A stretch of 64,000 nt of DNA, from contig NZ_JACHZE010000002.1 of the NCBI RefSeq assembly GCF_014193285.1, positions 496,001 through 560,000 on the forward strand, given 5' to 3'. The notes under the pieces were generated by a model, which searched no databases, was not told the origin of the DNA, and saw nothing but the letters and a program-made list of their open reading frames with translations. Position 1 is the first letter of the stretch. Each line of letters begins with the position of its first letter. The translations under genes and the position numbers were made by a program. Origin of the DNA: Atlantibacter sp. RC6 (GTDB taxonomy: Bacteria > Pseudomonadota > Gammaproteobacteria > Enterobacterales > Enterobacteriaceae). Below, piece by piece: positions 27,073 through 37,955 of the stretch.

Positions 27073-27827
27073 CTCAACCTCTGCTTTCGGTTAATCACCT
27101 GACCCACCTGTACGCGCCGGGCAAAGGCTTTAGCGACGTTTCCTTTGATTTATGGCCCGGCGAAGTGCTGGGCATTGTCGGGGAATCCGGCTCCGGTAAA
27201 ACCACCTTACTGAAGTCGATTTCTGCCCGGCTGGCCCCGCAGGCGGGCGAAGTGATGTATCAGGATCGCTCACTGTACGGCATGAGTGAGGCCGAGCGCC
27301 GCCGCCTGCTGCGCACCGAATGGGGCGTGGTGCATCAGCATCCGATGGATGGCCTGCGCCGCCAGGTCTCCGCCGGGGGCAACATCGGCGAACGCCTGAT
27401 GGCGACCGGCGCGCGTCACTACGGCGAGATCCGCGCCACCGCCGCGCGCTGGCTGGAGGAAGTCGAAATCCCCGGTTCGCGGATTGACGATCTGCCCACC
27501 ACGTTTTCCGGCGGGATGCAGCAGCGCCTGCAAATTGCCCGCAATCTGGTAACCCATCCCCGGCTGGTATTTATGGATGAACCCACCGGCGGGCTGGACG
27601 TGTCGGTCCAGGCGCGGTTGCTCGACCTGCTGCGCGGCCTGGTGGTGGAGTTGAACCTGGCGGTGGTGATTGTCACCCACGATCTGGGCGTGGCGCGGCT
27701 GCTGGCCAACCGCCTGCTGGTGATGAAGCAGGGCCAGGTGGTGGAAAGCGGACTAACCGACCGGGTGCTCGACGATCCGCACCACCCCTACACCCAACTG
27801 TTGGTTTCATCGGTTTTGCAAAACTAG
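27069..27827 (+). CDS. phnK: C-P lyase ATP-binding subunit PhnK
   Basis: A 252-residue ABC-type ATPase that binds the PhnJ subunits of the core complex and is required for turnover; it is not a transporter component. It has Walker A VGESGSGKT (38-46), signature FSGGMQQRLQIARNL and Walker B LVFMDEPTGGLD. Length equals E. coli PhnK. It overlaps the end of phnJ by 4 bp. Confidence 0.95.
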   Translation: MTQPLLSVNHLTHLYAPGKGFSDVSFDLWPGEVLGIVGESGSGKTTLLKSISARLAPQAGEVMYQDRSLYGMSEAERRRLLRTEWGVVHQHPMDGLRRQVSAGGNIGERLMATGARHYGEIRATAARWLEEVEIPGSRIDDLPTTFSGGMQQRLQIARNLVTHPRLVFMDEPTGGLDVSVQARLLDLLRGLVVELNLAVVIVTHDLGVARLLANRLLVMKQGQVVESGLTDRVLDDPHHPYTQLLVSSVLQN

Positions 27828-27836
27828 AGGCGCGCC

Positions 27837-28535
27837 ATGACGGTTTCATTACGGGTTGAACAAGTCAGTAAAACCTTCGTTCTTCATCATCAAAACGGCA
27901 TTCGCCTGCCGGTGCTGGAAAGCGCATCCCTTGAAGTTAACGCCGGGGAATGCGTGGTGCTACACGGCCATTCCGGCAGCGGTAAATCCACCCTGCTGCG
28001 CTCGCTGTACGCCAACTATCTGCCGGACCAGGGGCATATCTGGGTGAAGCATGACGAGCAGTGGCTGGATATCGTCGCCGCCCCGGCGCGGGAGGTGATG
28101 GCGGTACGCCGCAAAACCATCGGCTGGGTGAGCCAGTTCCTGCGCGTGATCCCCCGCGTGTCGGCATTAACGGTAGTGATGCAGCCGCTGCTGGATTTGG
28201 GCGTCGATCGCGAGGTGTGCCGCGCCAAAGCCGCCAGCCTGCTGACCCGTCTCAACGTGCCGGAACGGCTGTGGCATCTCGCGCCCTCGACCTTTTCCGG
28301 CGGCGAACAGCAGCGCGTCAATATCGCCCGTGGGTTTATCGTCGATTACCCGATTCTGCTGCTTGACGAGCCCACCGCCTCGCTGGACGCCAACAACAGC
28401 GCCGCCGTGGTGGCGCTGATTGAAGAGGCCAAAGCGCGCGGCGCGGCCATTGTCGGTATTTTCCATGATGACGCCATTCGCCAGCGCGTGGCTGACCGTC
28501 TGCACCCGATGGGGAACACGCATGATCATCAATAA
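27837..28535 (+). CDS. phnL: C-P lyase ATP-binding subunit PhnL
   Basis: The second ABC-type ATPase of the pathway, needed with PhnG, PhnH and PhnI for the nucleosidase step. The 232 residues hold Walker [10 protein letters not shown] (44-52), [20 protein letters not shown], signature [15 protein letters not shown] and Walker [13 protein letters not shown]. It begins 9 bp after phnK with GAGGCG upstream and overlaps the phnM start by 14 bp. Confidence 0.94.
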   Translation: MTVSLRVEQVSKTFVLHHQNGIRLPVLESASLEVNAGECVVLHGHSGSGKSTLLRSLYANYLPDQGHIWVKHDEQWLDIVAAPAREVMAVRRKTIGWVSQFLRVIPRVSALTVVMQPLLDLGVDREVCRAKAASLLTRLNVPERLWHLAPSTFSGGEQQRVNIARGFIVDYPILLLDEPTASLDANNSAAVVALIEEAKARGAAIVGIFHDDAIRQRVADRLHPMGNTHDHQ

Positions 28536-29658
28536 CGTAAAACTGATCCTCGAAAACGAGGTGGTAGACGGCTCCATCGATATCAACGACGGGGTCATCA
28601 CCCACTACGCCGACAGCCACAGCCGCCTGCCGGGCGCACTGGACGGCGAAGGCGGCTGGTTGCTGCCGGGTCTCATTGAACTGCATACCGACAATCTGGA
28701 TAAATTCTTCACCCCACGCCCGAAAGTGGACTGGCCCGCCCACTCCGCCATGAGCAGCCACGATGCGCTGATGGTGGCGAGCGGCATCACCACGGTGCTG
28801 GACGCGGTGGCGCTGGGCGATGTGCGCGACGGCGGCGATCGGCTGGAGAATCTGGAAAAGATGATCAACGCGGTGGAGCACAGCCAGCGGCGCGGCGTGA
28901 ACCGCGCCGAGCATCGCCTGCATCTGCGCTGCGAGTTACCGCATCACACTACGCTACCGCTGTTTGAACAGCTGATGCACCGGGAACCGGTGAGCCTGGT
29001 GTCGCTGATGGACCATTCGCCGGGGCAGCGCCAGTTCGCCAACCGGGAAAAGTATCGCGAGTATTATCAGGGCAAATACCAGCTCAATGACCACGACATG
29101 GCGCGTTACGAAGAGCAACAGCTGGCGCTGGCGGAACGCTGGTCGCAGCCGAACCGGGAGGCCATTGCCGCTCACTGCCGGGCGCGGAATATCGCGCTGG
29201 CGAGCCATGACGACGCCACGGCGGAGCACGTACTGGAATCCCACCAGCTCGGCAGCGTGATCGCCGAATTTCCTACTACATTCGATGCGGCGCAGGCGTC
29301 ACGCCAGCACGGCATGAGCGTGCTGATGGGCGCGCCGAATATCGTGCGCGGCGGCTCGCATTCCGGCAACGTGGCGGCCCACTCGCTGGCCCAGGCCGGG
29401 CTGCTGGATATTCTCTCCTCCGACTATTATCCGGCGAGCCTGCTGGACGCGGCGTTTCGCGTGGCGCTGGACGAGAGCAATGCCTTTACCCTGCCCCAGG
29501 CGATTCATCTGGTGACGCGCAATCCGGCGCGGGCGTTGAATCTCAACGATCGTGGGGTGATTGGCGAGGGCAAACGCGCCGATCTGGTGCTGGCGCACTG
29601 GCACGGCGAACATGTGCATATCGGCAATGTCTGGCGTCAGGGAAAACAGGTGTTCTGA
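28522..29658 (+). CDS. phnM: Ribose 1-phosphonate triphosphate hydrolase PhnM
   Basis: PhnM removes pyrophosphate from ribose 1-phosphonate 5-triphosphate, producing the substrate of PhnJ. The 378 residues form an amidohydrolase-type barrel. Metal-binding strings are [45 protein letters not shown] and [10 protein letters not shown] 28522 gives [13 protein letters not shown] and the exact E. coli length; longer upstream frames fall inside phnL. It shares a base with the phnN start. Confidence 0.95.
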   Translation: MIINNVKLILENEVVDGSIDINDGVITHYADSHSRLPGALDGEGGWLLPGLIELHTDNLDKFFTPRPKVDWPAHSAMSSHDALMVASGITTVLDAVALGDVRDGGDRLENLEKMINAVEHSQRRGVNRAEHRLHLRCELPHHTTLPLFEQLMHREPVSLVSLMDHSPGQRQFANREKYREYYQGKYQLNDHDMARYEEQQLALAERWSQPNREAIAAHCRARNIALASHDDATAEHVLESHQLGSVIAEFPTTFDAAQASRQHGMSVLMGAPNIVRGGSHSGNVAAHSLAQAGLLDILSSDYYPASLLDAAFRVALDESNAFTLPQAIHLVTRNPARALNLNDRGVIGEGKRADLVLAHWHGEHVHIGNVWRQGKQVF

Positions 29659-30227
29659 TGGGGCGGCTTATCTGGTTAATGGGGGCGTCCGGGTCCGGGA
29701 AGGACAGTTTGTTAACTGCCCTGCGCGAGCGGGAGCGCCCAACGCTGCTGGTGGCGCATCGCTACATCACCCGCCCGTTTAACGCCGGAAACGAAAATCA
29801 TATCGCGCTGAGCGAACACGAGTTTTTACAGCGGGAAGCTCAGGGGCTGTTTGCCCTGAGCTGGCAGGCCAACGGCCATCGCTACGGAATCGGTCAGGAG
29901 ATCGATCTGTGGCTGGCCGCCGGATTTAACGTGGTGGTGAACGGGTCCCGCGCACACCTGGAACAGGCGCAAACCCGCTACCGGGCGCAACTGTTGGCGG
30001 TGTGCCTGCACGTTTCCCCTGACATCTTGCAAGCGCGTTTACAGACGCGGGGACGAGAATCCGCCGCGCAAATCGCCGCCCGGCTGGCGCGCGCGGCACA
30101 GTACGCCAGTATGCCGCCCGGTTGCCGGGTGCTGAATAATGACGGGAGTCTGCTACAGTCAGTCGAGACATTATTAACGCTGGTCGATGAGCACCAACAG
30201 CCACGGGAGCCGCATCATGCTTTGTGA
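29658..30227 (+). CDS. phnN: Ribose 1,5-bisphosphate phosphokinase PhnN
   Basis: PhnN phosphorylates ribose 1,5-bisphosphate to PRPP, recycling the sugar carrier of the pathway. The 189 residues begin with a P-loop, [13 protein letters not shown], and continue with a guanylate-kinase-like fold ([26 protein letters not shown]). ATG 29658 overlaps the phnM stop; phnO starts 11 bp before its own stop. Confidence 0.94.
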   Translation: MGRLIWLMGASGSGKDSLLTALRERERPTLLVAHRYITRPFNAGNENHIALSEHEFLQREAQGLFALSWQANGHRYGIGQEIDLWLAAGFNVVVNGSRAHLEQAQTRYRAQLLAVCLHVSPDILQARLQTRGRESAAQIAARLARAAQYASMPPGCRVLNNDGSLLQSVETLLTLVDEHQQPREPHHAL

Positions 30228-30648
30228 CATTCAGCGCGCCGATATCACCCACAGCGACGTCATCTATGCGCTGGTTTGTGAACTGAAACAGGCCACGTTT
30301 GACCGCGACGCGTTCGACGTTGGCCTCGCCGCCAATCTGCGTGACGCCAACTATCATCTGGCGCTGGCCTGGCTTGACGGCAAACCGGTCGGGCTCATCA
30401 GCCTGCATCTGCAATTCCATCTCCATCACGCCAACTGGATTGGCGAAATCCAGGAGCTGGTGGTGATGCCGGACGCGCGCAGCGCGGGCGTCGGCAAAGG
30501 CTTGTTAAACTGGGCCCAGACGGTGGCGCAGCAGCACGGCGCGGAAATGACCGAGCTCTCCACCAATGTAAAACGCATCGACGCCCACCGCTTTTATCGT
30601 CGGGAAGGCTACGAGCCGAGCCACGTCCGGTTCACTAAACCGCTGTAA
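30217..30648 (+). CDS. phnO: Aminoalkylphosphonate N-acetyltransferase PhnO
   Basis: A 143-residue GNAT-family enzyme that acetylates aminoalkylphosphonates, such as aminomethylphosphonate, with acetyl-CoA. Acetylation helps their use and detoxification. The acetyl-CoA region is [20 protein letters not shown], and [20 protein letters not shown] is conserved. ATG 30217, behind GGGAG, gives [10 protein letters not shown], nearly the E. coli length (144). It overlaps phnN by 11 bp. Confidence 0.93.
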   Translation: MLCDIQRADITHSDVIYALVCELKQATFDRDAFDVGLAANLRDANYHLALAWLDGKPVGLISLHLQFHLHHANWIGEIQELVVMPDARSAGVGKGLLNWAQTVAQQHGAEMTELSTNVKRIDAHRFYRREGYEPSHVRFTKPL

Positions 30649-30657
30649 GGAGCCGCG

Positions 30658-31416
30658 ATGACCTTCACACTGACCCTCACCGGCACCGGCGGCGCGCAGC
30701 TGGTCCCGGCGTTTGGCTGTGGCTGCAACGCCTGTGAACGGGCGCGCAATGACGACGCTTTTCGCCGCCGTCCCTGTTGCGCGGTGATTAACTGCAACGA
30801 TGCCATTACGCTGCTGGATGCGGGAATTCCCGACCTGATGGAGCGCTGGCCCGCCGGGAGTTTCCGCCAGTTTTTGCTGACCCATTACCATATGGACCAT
30901 GTGCAGGGGCTTTTCCCGCTGCGCTGGGGGGTAGGCGACAAAATAGCGGTGTACGGCCCGCCGGACGAGCAAGGTTGCGACGATCTGTTTAAACATCCCG
31001 GCATACTGGATTTCAGCCATACCGTTGAGCCGTTCGTGGTGTTTAGCCTGCAAGGGTTGCAGGTCACGCCGTTGCCGCTCACCCATTCAAAGCTAACGTT
31101 CGGCTATCTGCTGGAAACCGCCCACAGCCGCGTGGCCTGGCTGTGCGACACCGCCGGGCTGCCGGAGAAAACGCTGAAGTTTTTGCAGGCTGGGCCGCCT
31201 GACGTGATGGTGATTGATTGCAGCCACGAGCCGCGCGATCACACGCCGGCTAATCACTGTGATTTAAACACGGTGGTGGCATTGAATGAGGTAATAAAAA
31301 GCCCGCGCGTGGTGTTGACCCATATCAGCCACCAGTTTGATGCCTGGATGATGGAAAACCCGCTGCCGGAGGGGATCGAAGCGGGTTATGACGGGCAGGA
31401 AATTACCCTCGCTTAG
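30658..31416 (+). CDS. phnP: 5-phospho-alpha-D-ribosyl 1,2-cyclic phosphate phosphodiesterase PhnP
   Basis: PhnP opens the cyclic ribose phosphate left by PhnJ to give ribose 1,5-bisphosphate for PhnN. The 252 residues have a metallo-beta-lactamase fold with [19 protein letters not shown] for the metal site, later His/Asp in DCSHEP and LTHISHQFD, and a zinc-binding Cys set near the N-terminus ([11 protein letters not shown]). It is the last gene of the operon. Its final 4 bp overlap the convergent yjdP. Confidence 0.95.
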   Translation: MTFTLTLTGTGGAQLVPAFGCGCNACERARNDDAFRRRPCCAVINCNDAITLLDAGIPDLMERWPAGSFRQFLLTHYHMDHVQGLFPLRWGVGDKIAVYGPPDEQGCDDLFKHPGILDFSHTVEPFVVFSLQGLQVTPLPLTHSKLTFGYLLETAHSRVAWLCDTAGLPEKTLKFLQAGPPDVMVIDCSHEPRDHTPANHCDLNTVVALNEVIKSPRVVLTHISHQFDAWMMENPLPEGIEAGYDGQEITLA

Positions 31417-31736
31417 CGGTCGTATTCATCGTCCAGCCGTCGCTCTTCCTCTTCCAGCTGCTGGCGCTCACGGTCCAGTTGACGCTGACGTTCATCCAAC
31501 TGGCGGTGGCGGTCCTCAAGCTGCCTGCGCCGGTCATTATACTGGCGGCGCTGGTCGTCGGAACGTTGCCAGTCGCGGTCATCGCGCTGGTCATCGCGTC
31601 GATCGTCATTCTGCGAATACGCGTCATCAATCGCGCGGGTAATAGACGTCACGGTATCGTCAATGACATCGGCGCGCGTTGGTTGAGCAGTCATCACTAA
31701 CGCGCCGAGCGTCAGGAAAAGCGGCAAAGTTTTCAT
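31413..31736 (-). CDS. yjdP: YjdP family secreted charged protein
   Basis: A 107-residue protein with a signal peptide ([18 protein letters not shown], cleaved about TRA-D). A single highly charged Arg/Gln/Asp/Glu helix with heptad-like [19 protein letters not shown] repeats follows, probably a coiled coil in the periplasm. Sequence and position next to phnP match E. coli YjdP, of unknown function. ATG 31736 is preferred over a longer upstream frame because only it starts the signal peptide. Confidence 0.88.
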   Translation of the reverse strand: MKTLPLFLTLGALVMTAQPTRADVIDDTVTSITRAIDDAYSQNDDRRDDQRDDRDWQRSDDQRRQYNDRRRQLEDRHRQLDERQRQLDRERQQLEEEERRLDDEYDR

Positions 31737-31852
31737 CAGGCAGCCCTCGAAAAGACAGAGTGTTACTTTGCAAAGGCTGCGGATGTGAGTGAAGAAGAGA
31801 ATTCTCAAAGCGTCAGGGGTGACGCGCCTGTGTAATGATTTCGACGTGGCTC

Positions 31853-32254
31853 TTAAGCTCGCTTAAGCTCTTCCAGGAGTTCGGGATGCCTGTCCAGGGC
31901 CTTAAATAATAAAACAAGTGGACGCGGAGGCGCTACGCGGCCAGTTTCATAACGGCTAAAGGCGTTAGCGCCACCGCCAAAAATTTCTGCAGCCTGGCGC
32001 TGGTCTAGTTTAAGGCGCTTACGCACCTTAGCGATAAAGGCAGGATCGACCTCTTCAGCATTTACCCGTCGGTTAAATTCCAGCATGGCCGCAAAATAGT
32101 CATCGCCTTCGCCATCTCCAAAAATCACTTCCCCGCACCGATCGCAAAATTGCCCTTTAACGGCCTTAAAGACCGTTTTCCGACCTTTGTATTCATAATG
32201 CATATCGCGTGCTTCATGTATCAGTTCTGCGCCACCACAAACAGGACATTTCAT
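31853..32254 (-). CDS. mqsA: MqsA antitoxin / transcriptional repressor
   Basis: MqsA neutralises the MqsR ribonuclease and represses its own operon. The 133 residues have the N-terminal zinc module with C3, C6, C37 and C40 (MKCPVC, FCDRC). The C-terminal helix-turn-helix has QRQAAEIFGGGANAFSRYE, where the Asn and Arg contact the operator. Length is almost the E. coli 131. AAGGAG precedes the ATG by 8 bp. It follows mqsR by 2 bp, the toxin-first order typical of mqsRA. Confidence 0.94.
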   Translation of the reverse strand: MKCPVCGGAELIHEARDMHYEYKGRKTVFKAVKGQFCDRCGEVIFGDGEGDDYFAAMLEFNRRVNAEEVDPAFIAKVRKRLKLDQRQAAEIFGGGANAFSRYETGRVAPPRPLVLLFKALDRHPELLEELKRA

Positions 32255-32256
32255 AT

Positions 32257-32556
32257 TTATAACTCCTTAAATGACACGATCAGTACGCCGTCAGTCACAA
32301 TGAATTTCATATAAATCTGTTGGCCCTTGTAGAAGGGTCGATACACTTCATGCCAGCACGTAGAATCATGATAAGCAGTCATGCTTTTATAAAAGTCAGC
32401 GGGTTCCAGCGCCAGAATGACATTAAATATTTCCTGCTTAGAACTAAATCCCATTTGCGCTGCGCCAATCAAGGCTGTATTTGTCACTGCCGCCAGGCCA
32501 GCCCGAACCATCGTTTTGACAATATGTAATCGAGTATGCGGCGTTTTCTTTTCCAT
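32257..32556 (-). CDS. mqsR: MqsR mRNA interferase toxin
   Basis: A 99-residue RelE-fold endoribonuclease that cuts mRNA, mainly at GCU in E. coli, and is linked to persistence. Identifying strings are MEKKTPHTRL, DFYKSMTAYHD, EVYRP and VLIVSFKEL. By alignment to E. coli MqsR, the active-site residues Lys56, Tyr81 and Lys96 are kept as K57, Y82 and K97. Gln68 is replaced by H69 (TCWHEVYRP), which may change activity or specificity. ATG 32556 is chosen over a codon 30 bp upstream because it matches the family start. The operator repeat lies directly upstream. Confidence 0.92.
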   Translation of the reverse strand: MEKKTPHTRLHIVKTMVRAGLAAVTNTALIGAAQMGFSSKQEIFNVILALEPADFYKSMTAYHDSTCWHEVYRPFYKGQQIYMKFIVTDGVLIVSFKEL

Positions 32557-32561
32557 AAGGA

Positions 32562-32595
32562 TTAACCTAAATGCAAAATTATGCAAGTAGGTTAA
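32562..32595 (-). promoter_or_regulatory. MqsA-type operator of mqsRA
   Basis: TTAACCT and AGGTTAA form an inverted repeat with 20 bp between, just before the mqsR start. MqsA is known to bind AACCT/AGGTT palindromes in E. coli, though with a 3-bp spacing, so the geometry here differs. Confidence 0.55.
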
Positions 32596-32633
32596 TTGGG
32601 CTTTATCAATGCGTAAAGTCAGGCCGGATAATC

Positions 32634-35201
32634 TCAGATTTGCGCCCGCCGCAGCGCCTGCGCCAGTTGAACCTGAGTAAAAGGCTTACGCAGCAATTCC
32701 ACGTCCGGCTGCGCTGCCGGGTCCTGCGCGGTGCGTAAGTCCTGGCCGCTGATCAGCAACCGGGCAATATGCGGATGATTGAGAGCCGCATAGTTCAACA
32801 CTTCCGCGCCGCTGACACCGCCGGGCAGCATCAGGTCGCTAATCAGGATGCCGATCTCCTCGACGCTATCCAGCAGAGTGATGGCCTCTTCCACGGTCTG
32901 GGCTTCCAGGGTGATATAGCCAAGCTGATGCAGCTGTTCGCATAGCGTCTGGCGCACATCGGCCTCGTCTTCCAGCAACAGTACCAGTTCATCCTGTGAT
33001 GCAACATCGGGGGTATCGACCGGCAACGCCAGTTCGCTGGCCGCCTGCGGCGCGCGCGGCAGTTGCAGGCGCACCGTGGTGCCCTGGGCGGGGGCAGTGT
33101 CGATTTGTACGCGCCCGCCGGACTGACGCACAAATCCATACACCATCGACAGGCCGAGACCGCTGCCTTCACCGGTCTGTTTGGTGGTAAAGAACGGCTC
33201 GAACACGTGGGCTTTGACCTCATCCGACATTCCGCAGCCGCTGTCGATCACTTCCAGGGTCACCATATCGTGCCGCCGCCCGTCGCCACGGGTCACGCGC
33301 TGGTTCCAGCTACGCAGTTTTATCACTCCGCTACGCCCTTCCATGGCGTCACGGGCGTTCATCACCAGGTTAATGATGGCGTTTTCCAGCTGATTGACGT
33401 CAATCCACGCGGGCCAGGCGGGCTGTTGCGCTTCCAGCTCCAGCGTCAGGGTCGCGGGCAGTGAATGACGCATCAGTTCCACCAGGTTTTCCAGCAGCGC
33501 CTTAAGCTGTACAGCACGCGGATTCAGGGACTGCTTACGCGAAAACGCCAGCAGGCGCTGGGTAAGTTGCGCCCCGCGCTCGGCGGCCTTCAGCGCGCGG
33601 GCAATGCGCGGCGCATCCGGCGTACCGGGCGCGGTCAGTTCCAGGCTGCCGATAATCACCGCCAGCAGGTTATTGAAATCATGGGCTAAGCCGCCGGTCA
33701 GTTGGCCGACGGCGTTCATTTTCTGGCCGTGTACCAGCGCCTCTTCCAGCCCTTTTCGCTCGGTGCGATCCAAAACCACGTTCACCATGCCACGCCCCGG
33801 CACCGGGCTAAAGCGCAGCTCAATGGTGCGGTTGTCCGTCAGCCGCAGCTCCTGTGGATGGGGCAGCGGCAGCGCGAGGTTTTCCTGAATATGGGCATCC
33901 TGCGGCGCGACCTGGCGCAACAGCTGGAGGTAGTGCTGGCCGCGCTGCACCCCATTCGCTTCCAGCCCGAGCAGTAAAGGATATTGCGGGTTCCACACCA
34001 CCAGCTCGCCGTGGCTGTCGAACAGCGCAAAGCCGTCGCGCATGGCGTGAAAAGTGGTTTCCAGTTGGGTGCTTTTTTCTTTCAGTAGCCGGGAGGTGTG
34101 TTCCAGCGAAGCGGTATTGCGGGCAAACACGTTAAACGCACGGGCCAGTTCGCCAAGCTCGTCGCGCCGCTGCTGCGCCGGGACGGTGACATCCCGCTCG
34201 CCGCGCGCCAGCCGCGCCATCGCTGTGGAGATCGCCGTCAGGTTCGAGCCGAGATTGCGGTAGATATACCACCCGGCAAACCCGGTAATAATCAGCGCCA
34301 GCGCGGCAAACACCGCGATAAACAGGATCATCGAGCGCAGCTCTTTATGGCTGGCGGCGGTACGCAGCGCCGACTCCTGCGCCACGCGTTTCACATACTG
34401 ATTGATATCGGTGTTAAGAAACGCCACCAGCGCCTTGATATGGTACATCGACCAGTTAATGGCGAGATCGCTCTCTTCCAGCGCGGCGGAGAGCGGATCG
34501 AGCTGGCCCAACTGCCGGGTAAAGTCCTGATAGATACCGTTAATCAACGGATCGTTGAGCTGCCCGGGTAGCTGTTGCATCACCGCGTCGATTTGCTCCA
34601 CCGTCGGGCGCGGTGACGGGGTCTGGATTGCCGCGTCGATCAGGCGATCCATTTCAATAAGCAGACCGGGCGCAGGCCTGTCTTGCCCGGTGCGCTGGTT
34701 AAGCGTTTGAATATGATGGAGATAGCTTTGGTTTTGATACAGGGCGCTCAATAACGCGTTGCGCTCAAGATGGCGGCGATGGCCGCGCTCCAGCATTTGG
34801 GTCACGCTTTGCTGCAACTGGATGCTGCGGGAAATGATATTGCTGACCAGCTCCGGCTCCAGGGTCGCCAGCGGCGCCATTGACAGCAAATGCAACGAGC
34901 GTTGTAGCTCAAGCTGCGTTTGCTTTAATCGCTCCGCTTCACTTTGATATTCCAGCGCGCCGACCACCTGACTTAGCCGCACCGCCGCCGTGGCGACGTT
35001 GGCGGTATCACGCGCCAGCGCCATGCTGCCGGTCATATCACTGAGCGTCTGCTTCTGTACCTGCTCCTGCAACAGGCTGGCGTGCCGAAATCCGACAATC
35101 GCCACCACGCTCACCATCAGGGTGACGGCCACCACCAGCAGATTAAAAAACAGTAACCGCCCGCGTGCGCTGGTCAGAAATCGGCTGGCTGACTGTGTCA
35201 T
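32634..35201 (-). CDS. Hybrid sensor histidine kinase, TorS-like architecture without Hpt
   Basis: An 855-residue membrane sensor kinase. There is a transmembrane helix near 20-40, a roughly 260-residue helical periplasmic domain and a second helix near 290-310. HAMP ([10 protein letters not shown]) and a PAS-like domain follow. The phospho-acceptor is in [16 protein letters not shown] (His about 506), and the ATPase boxes include [20 protein letters not shown] and [15 protein letters not shown]-terminal receiver has its Asp in [10 protein letters not shown] (about 788). ATG 35201 has GGAG at good spacing; a GTG 12 bp upstream is possible. It is divergent from the sugar ABC operon, whose probable response regulator lies at the far end (42605-43336). 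Confidence 0.88.
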   Translation of the reverse strand: MTQSASRFLTSARGRLLFFNLLVVAVTLMVSVVAIVGFRHASLLQEQVQKQTLSDMTGSMALARDTANVATAAVRLSQVVGALEYQSEAERLKQTQLELQRSLHLLSMAPLATLEPELVSNIISRSIQLQQSVTQMLERGHRRHLERNALLSALYQNQSYLHHIQTLNQRTGQDRPAPGLLIEMDRLIDAAIQTPSPRPTVEQIDAVMQQLPGQLNDPLINGIYQDFTRQLGQLDPLSAALEESDLAINWSMYHIKALVAFLNTDINQYVKRVAQESALRTAASHKELRSMILFIAVFAALALIITGFAGWYIYRNLGSNLTAISTAMARLARGERDVTVPAQQRRDELGELARAFNVFARNTASLEHTSRLLKEKSTQLETTFHAMRDGFALFDSHGELVVWNPQYPLLLGLEANGVQRGQHYLQLLRQVAPQDAHIQENLALPLPHPQELRLTDNRTIELRFSPVPGRGMVNVVLDRTERKGLEEALVHGQKMNAVGQLTGGLAHDFNNLLAVIIGSLELTAPGTPDAPRIARALKAAERGAQLTQRLLAFSRKQSLNPRAVQLKALLENLVELMRHSLPATLTLELEAQQPAWPAWIDVNQLENAIINLVMNARDAMEGRSGVIKLRSWNQRVTRGDGRRHDMVTLEVIDSGCGMSDEVKAHVFEPFFTTKQTGEGSGLGLSMVYGFVRQSGGRVQIDTAPAQGTTVRLQLPRAPQAASELALPVDTPDVASQDELVLLLEDEADVRQTLCEQLHQLGYITLEAQTVEEAITLLDSVEEIGILISDLMLPGGVSGAEVLNYAALNHPHIARLLISGQDLRTAQDPAAQPDVELLRKPFTQVQLAQALRRAQI

Positions 35202-35383
35202 AACCCACTCCACTGGTGAAAACAGAACAGTAGCGCCTCGCAGTGTTGCCCGGCATGGTTGCGTTGCGGGAATGTGATCAATGTTAACTATTCAGCAATA
35301 TGACAAATATGAATGGGATTTGACATCATGTATTTATCTGGCAGTGGTCAATTGAAGGCACCTGACCCCAAATGGAGTGCGCC

Positions 35384-36907
35384 ATGAACGCAACGCCGGT
35401 ACTGGAGATGCGCGATATCGCCAAAGCGTTTGGCAAGTTTTACGCGCTTAAAGGCGTCAGCCTGACGGTCTATCCCGGCGAGATCCACGCGCTGATGGGC
35501 GAAAACGGCGCCGGGAAAAGCACCCTGATGAAAATCCTCGCCGGGGCCTACACTGCCACCAGCGGCGAGATCCTGATTGACGGGCAGCCTTACAGCATCA
35601 GAAGCCCGAAAGACGCCTTGCAGGCGGGCATCACACTGATCTATCAGGAGATGCAGCTCGCCCCTAATTTAACCGTCGCCGAGAATATTTTCCTTGGCAG
35701 CGAAATTTCCAGCGGCGGGTTGGTTAACCGCAAAGAGATGGTCACACAGGCTCAGAAGGTCATTGACCGGCTGGGCGCACAGTTCCGCGCCACTGACCGG
35801 GTGATGCGCCTGACCATCGCCGAGCAGCAGCAGGTAGAAATTGCCCGTGCGCTGCATCGTAATAGCCGCATTCTGGTGATGGATGAGCCCACCGCCGCCC
35901 TCTCTTCCCGCGAAACCCACCGCCTGTTCGAGCTGATTATGCGGCTGCGCAATGAAGGCATGGCGATTATCTATATCAGCCACCGCATGGCCGAAGTGTA
36001 CGAGCTGTCCGACCGGGTCAGCGTGCTGCGTGACGGCCAGTACGTCGGCAGCCTGGAGCGCGACCAACTGAATGCCCAGGAACTGGTGCGCATGATGGTG
36101 GGCCGCCCGCTGAGCGATCTGTTTAATAAAGAGCGCGATATCCCGCGCGGCGAGGTGCGGTTGGCGGTGCATCACCTGACCGACGGCGAAAAAATTAAGC
36201 CGGTCAGTTTGCAGGTGCGCGCTGGCGAAGTCGTCGCGCTGGCGGGCCTGGTGGGCGCGGGCCGTTCCGAACTGGCGCAACTGATTTTCGGGGTGCGCAA
36301 AGCCACCGGCGGCAGCATTGAAATCGACGGTAACCCGGTGGTGATCCACTCCCCGCGCGATGCCATCGACCGCGGCATCGGCTTTTTAACCGAAAACCGT
36401 AAAGAGCAAGGGCTGTTTCTGGAAATGGCCGCTCAGGAAAATATCACCATGGCGACGCTGGAGCGCGACGCCAGTTATGGGCTACTGAACCGCAAAAAAG
36501 CGCAGTCGATATCCGATGACGCTATCTCCACGCTCAATATCCGCGTGCCCCACGCTCAGGTGCGGGCGGGCGGATTGTCCGGCGGCAACCAGCAAAAACT
36601 GTTGATTTCCCGCTGGGTCGCCATCGGCCCGCGCATTCTGATCCTCGATGAACCGACGCGCGGCGTGGACGTCGGCGCAAAAAGCGAGATTTACCGCATT
36701 ATGAACCAGATGGCGCGCCAGGGCGTGGCGATCCTGATGATTTCCAGCGAGTTGCCGGAAGTCGTCGGCATGAGCGATCGGGTGTATGTGATGCGCGAAG
36801 GCAGTATCGCCGGGGAGCTGAACGGGCCCGACATCACTCAGGAAAATATCATGACGCTGGCTACCGGCGTGGACGATTCGCATCATAAGGCGGTGCGCAA
36901 TGACTAA
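35384..36907 (+). CDS. Sugar ABC transporter ATP-binding protein (RbsA/AlsA family)
   Basis: A 507-residue two-domain ABC ATPase of the ribose/allose/xylose class that powers monosaccharide import. The first domain has Walker [28 protein letters not shown] and Walker [12 protein letters not shown]. The second has the degenerate P-loop GLVGAGRSE, signature [14 protein letters not shown] and Walker [13 protein letters not shown], as usual in the family. ATG 35384 has GGAG 8 bp upstream; an ATG 12 bp earlier is alternative. It is the first gene of a six-gene operon with D-lyxose isomerase, which hints at D-lyxose or a related pentose/hexose as substrate. Confidence 0.9.
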   Translation: MNATPVLEMRDIAKAFGKFYALKGVSLTVYPGEIHALMGENGAGKSTLMKILAGAYTATSGEILIDGQPYSIRSPKDALQAGITLIYQEMQLAPNLTVAENIFLGSEISSGGLVNRKEMVTQAQKVIDRLGAQFRATDRVMRLTIAEQQQVEIARALHRNSRILVMDEPTAALSSRETHRLFELIMRLRNEGMAIIYISHRMAEVYELSDRVSVLRDGQYVGSLERDQLNAQELVRMMVGRPLSDLFNKERDIPRGEVRLAVHHLTDGEKIKPVSLQVRAGEVVALAGLVGAGRSELAQLIFGVRKATGGSIEIDGNPVVIHSPRDAIDRGIGFLTENRKEQGLFLEMAAQENITMATLERDASYGLLNRKKAQSISDDAISTLNIRVPHAQVRAGGLSGGNQQKLLISRWVAIGPRILILDEPTRGVDVGAKSEIYRIMNQMARQGVAILMISSELPEVVGMSDRVYVMREGSIAGELNGPDITQENIMTLATGVDDSHHKAVRND

Positions 36908-37919
36908 CTCTTCCCAAAAGGGGCCAACCATGACGCCATCCACTTCACCCGCCCCGAAATCCGCCTCCGTGAAAAAGATGCTGATGGGCGACATTATGCA
37001 AACGGTGGGGATTTTACCGATTCTGATCCTGATCGTGGCGGTATTTGGCTTTATCGCGCCTAACTTTTTCACCGAAAGTAACCTGCTGAATATTACCCGC
37101 CAGGCGTCAATCAATATCGTGCTGGCGGCGGGGATGACCTTCATTATTTTAACTGGCGGGATTGACCTGTCGGTGGGGTCAATTCTCGGCACCACGGCGG
37201 TGGCGGCGATGGTGGTATCGCTCTCGCCGGAGCTGGCGATGTTGTCGATGCCTGCGGCGCTGATGCTAGGGCTGGCGCTCGGTTTGTTTAACGGCGCGCT
37301 GGTGGCGTTTGCCGGGCTACCGCCGTTTATCGTCACATTGGGAACCTATACGGCGCTACGCGGCGCGGCCTATCTGCTGGCGGACGGCACCACGGTGATC
37401 AACTCGAATATCAATTTTGAATGGATCGGCAACGCCTACCTTGGCCCAATCCCCTGGCTGGTGGTGATTGCGCTGCTGGTGGTCGCGATTTGCTGGTTCA
37501 TTCTGCGCCGCACCACGCTCGGGGTTCATATCTACGCGGTAGGCGGCAATATGCAGGCGGCGCGGCTGACCGGTATCAAAGTGTGGCTGGTGCTGCTGTT
37601 TGTATACGGGATGAGCGGACTGCTGTCCGGGCTTGGCGGGCTGATGAGCGCGTCGCGGCTGTACAGCGCCAACGGCAACCTGGGAATGGGCTATGAACTG
37701 GACGCGATTGCGGCGGTTATTCTCGGCGGCACCAGTTTTGTTGGGGGTATCGGCACCATCACCGGTACCCTGGTGGGGGCGTTAATCATCGCGACTCTCA
37801 ATAACGGTATGACCCTGATGGGCGTTTCATATTTCTGGCAACTGGTGATCAAAGGGGCGGTGATCATCATTGCAGTGCTGATAGACAAGTACCGTACCCG
37901 TCACCATCAAAGTGCATAA
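36900..37919 (+). CDS. Sugar ABC transporter permease (RbsC family)
   Basis: A 339-residue inner-membrane permease with eight or more helices. Family strings are [45 protein letters not shown] and [16 protein letters not shown]. The ATG at 36900 overlaps the ATPase stop; an internal ATG at 36930 with AAGGGG before it is a credible alternative that would shorten the cytoplasmic tail by ten residues. It forms the channel with the preceding ATPase and the following binding protein. Confidence 0.9.
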   Translation: MTNSSQKGPTMTPSTSPAPKSASVKKMLMGDIMQTVGILPILILIVAVFGFIAPNFFTESNLLNITRQASINIVLAAGMTFIILTGGIDLSVGSILGTTAVAAMVVSLSPELAMLSMPAALMLGLALGLFNGALVAFAGLPPFIVTLGTYTALRGAAYLLADGTTVINSNINFEWIGNAYLGPIPWLVVIALLVVAICWFILRRTTLGVHIYAVGGNMQAARLTGIKVWLVLLFVYGMSGLLSGLGGLMSASRLYSANGNLGMGYELDAIAAVILGGTSFVGGIGTITGTLVGALIIATLNNGMTLMGVSYFWQLVIKGAVIIIAVLIDKYRTRHHQSA

Positions 37920-37955
37920 CAACAATACCCTACTCCCTATATGAGGAAGAAAAAT

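Noticed and set aside
20724..31416. phnE inactivation as in E. coli K-12
   Set aside because: The phnE frame is continuous at 259 codons with no 8-bp duplication effect, so the operon is complete.
31388..31642. Plus-strand frame antisense to yjdP
   Set aside because: Shadow of the Arg/Gln-rich yjdP repeats; no start signals.
35274..35330. CRP site and TTGACA promoter before the sugar ABC operon
   Set aside because: TGTGA is present but the second half-site is poor, and TTGACA near 35326 has no -10 at 16-18 bp.
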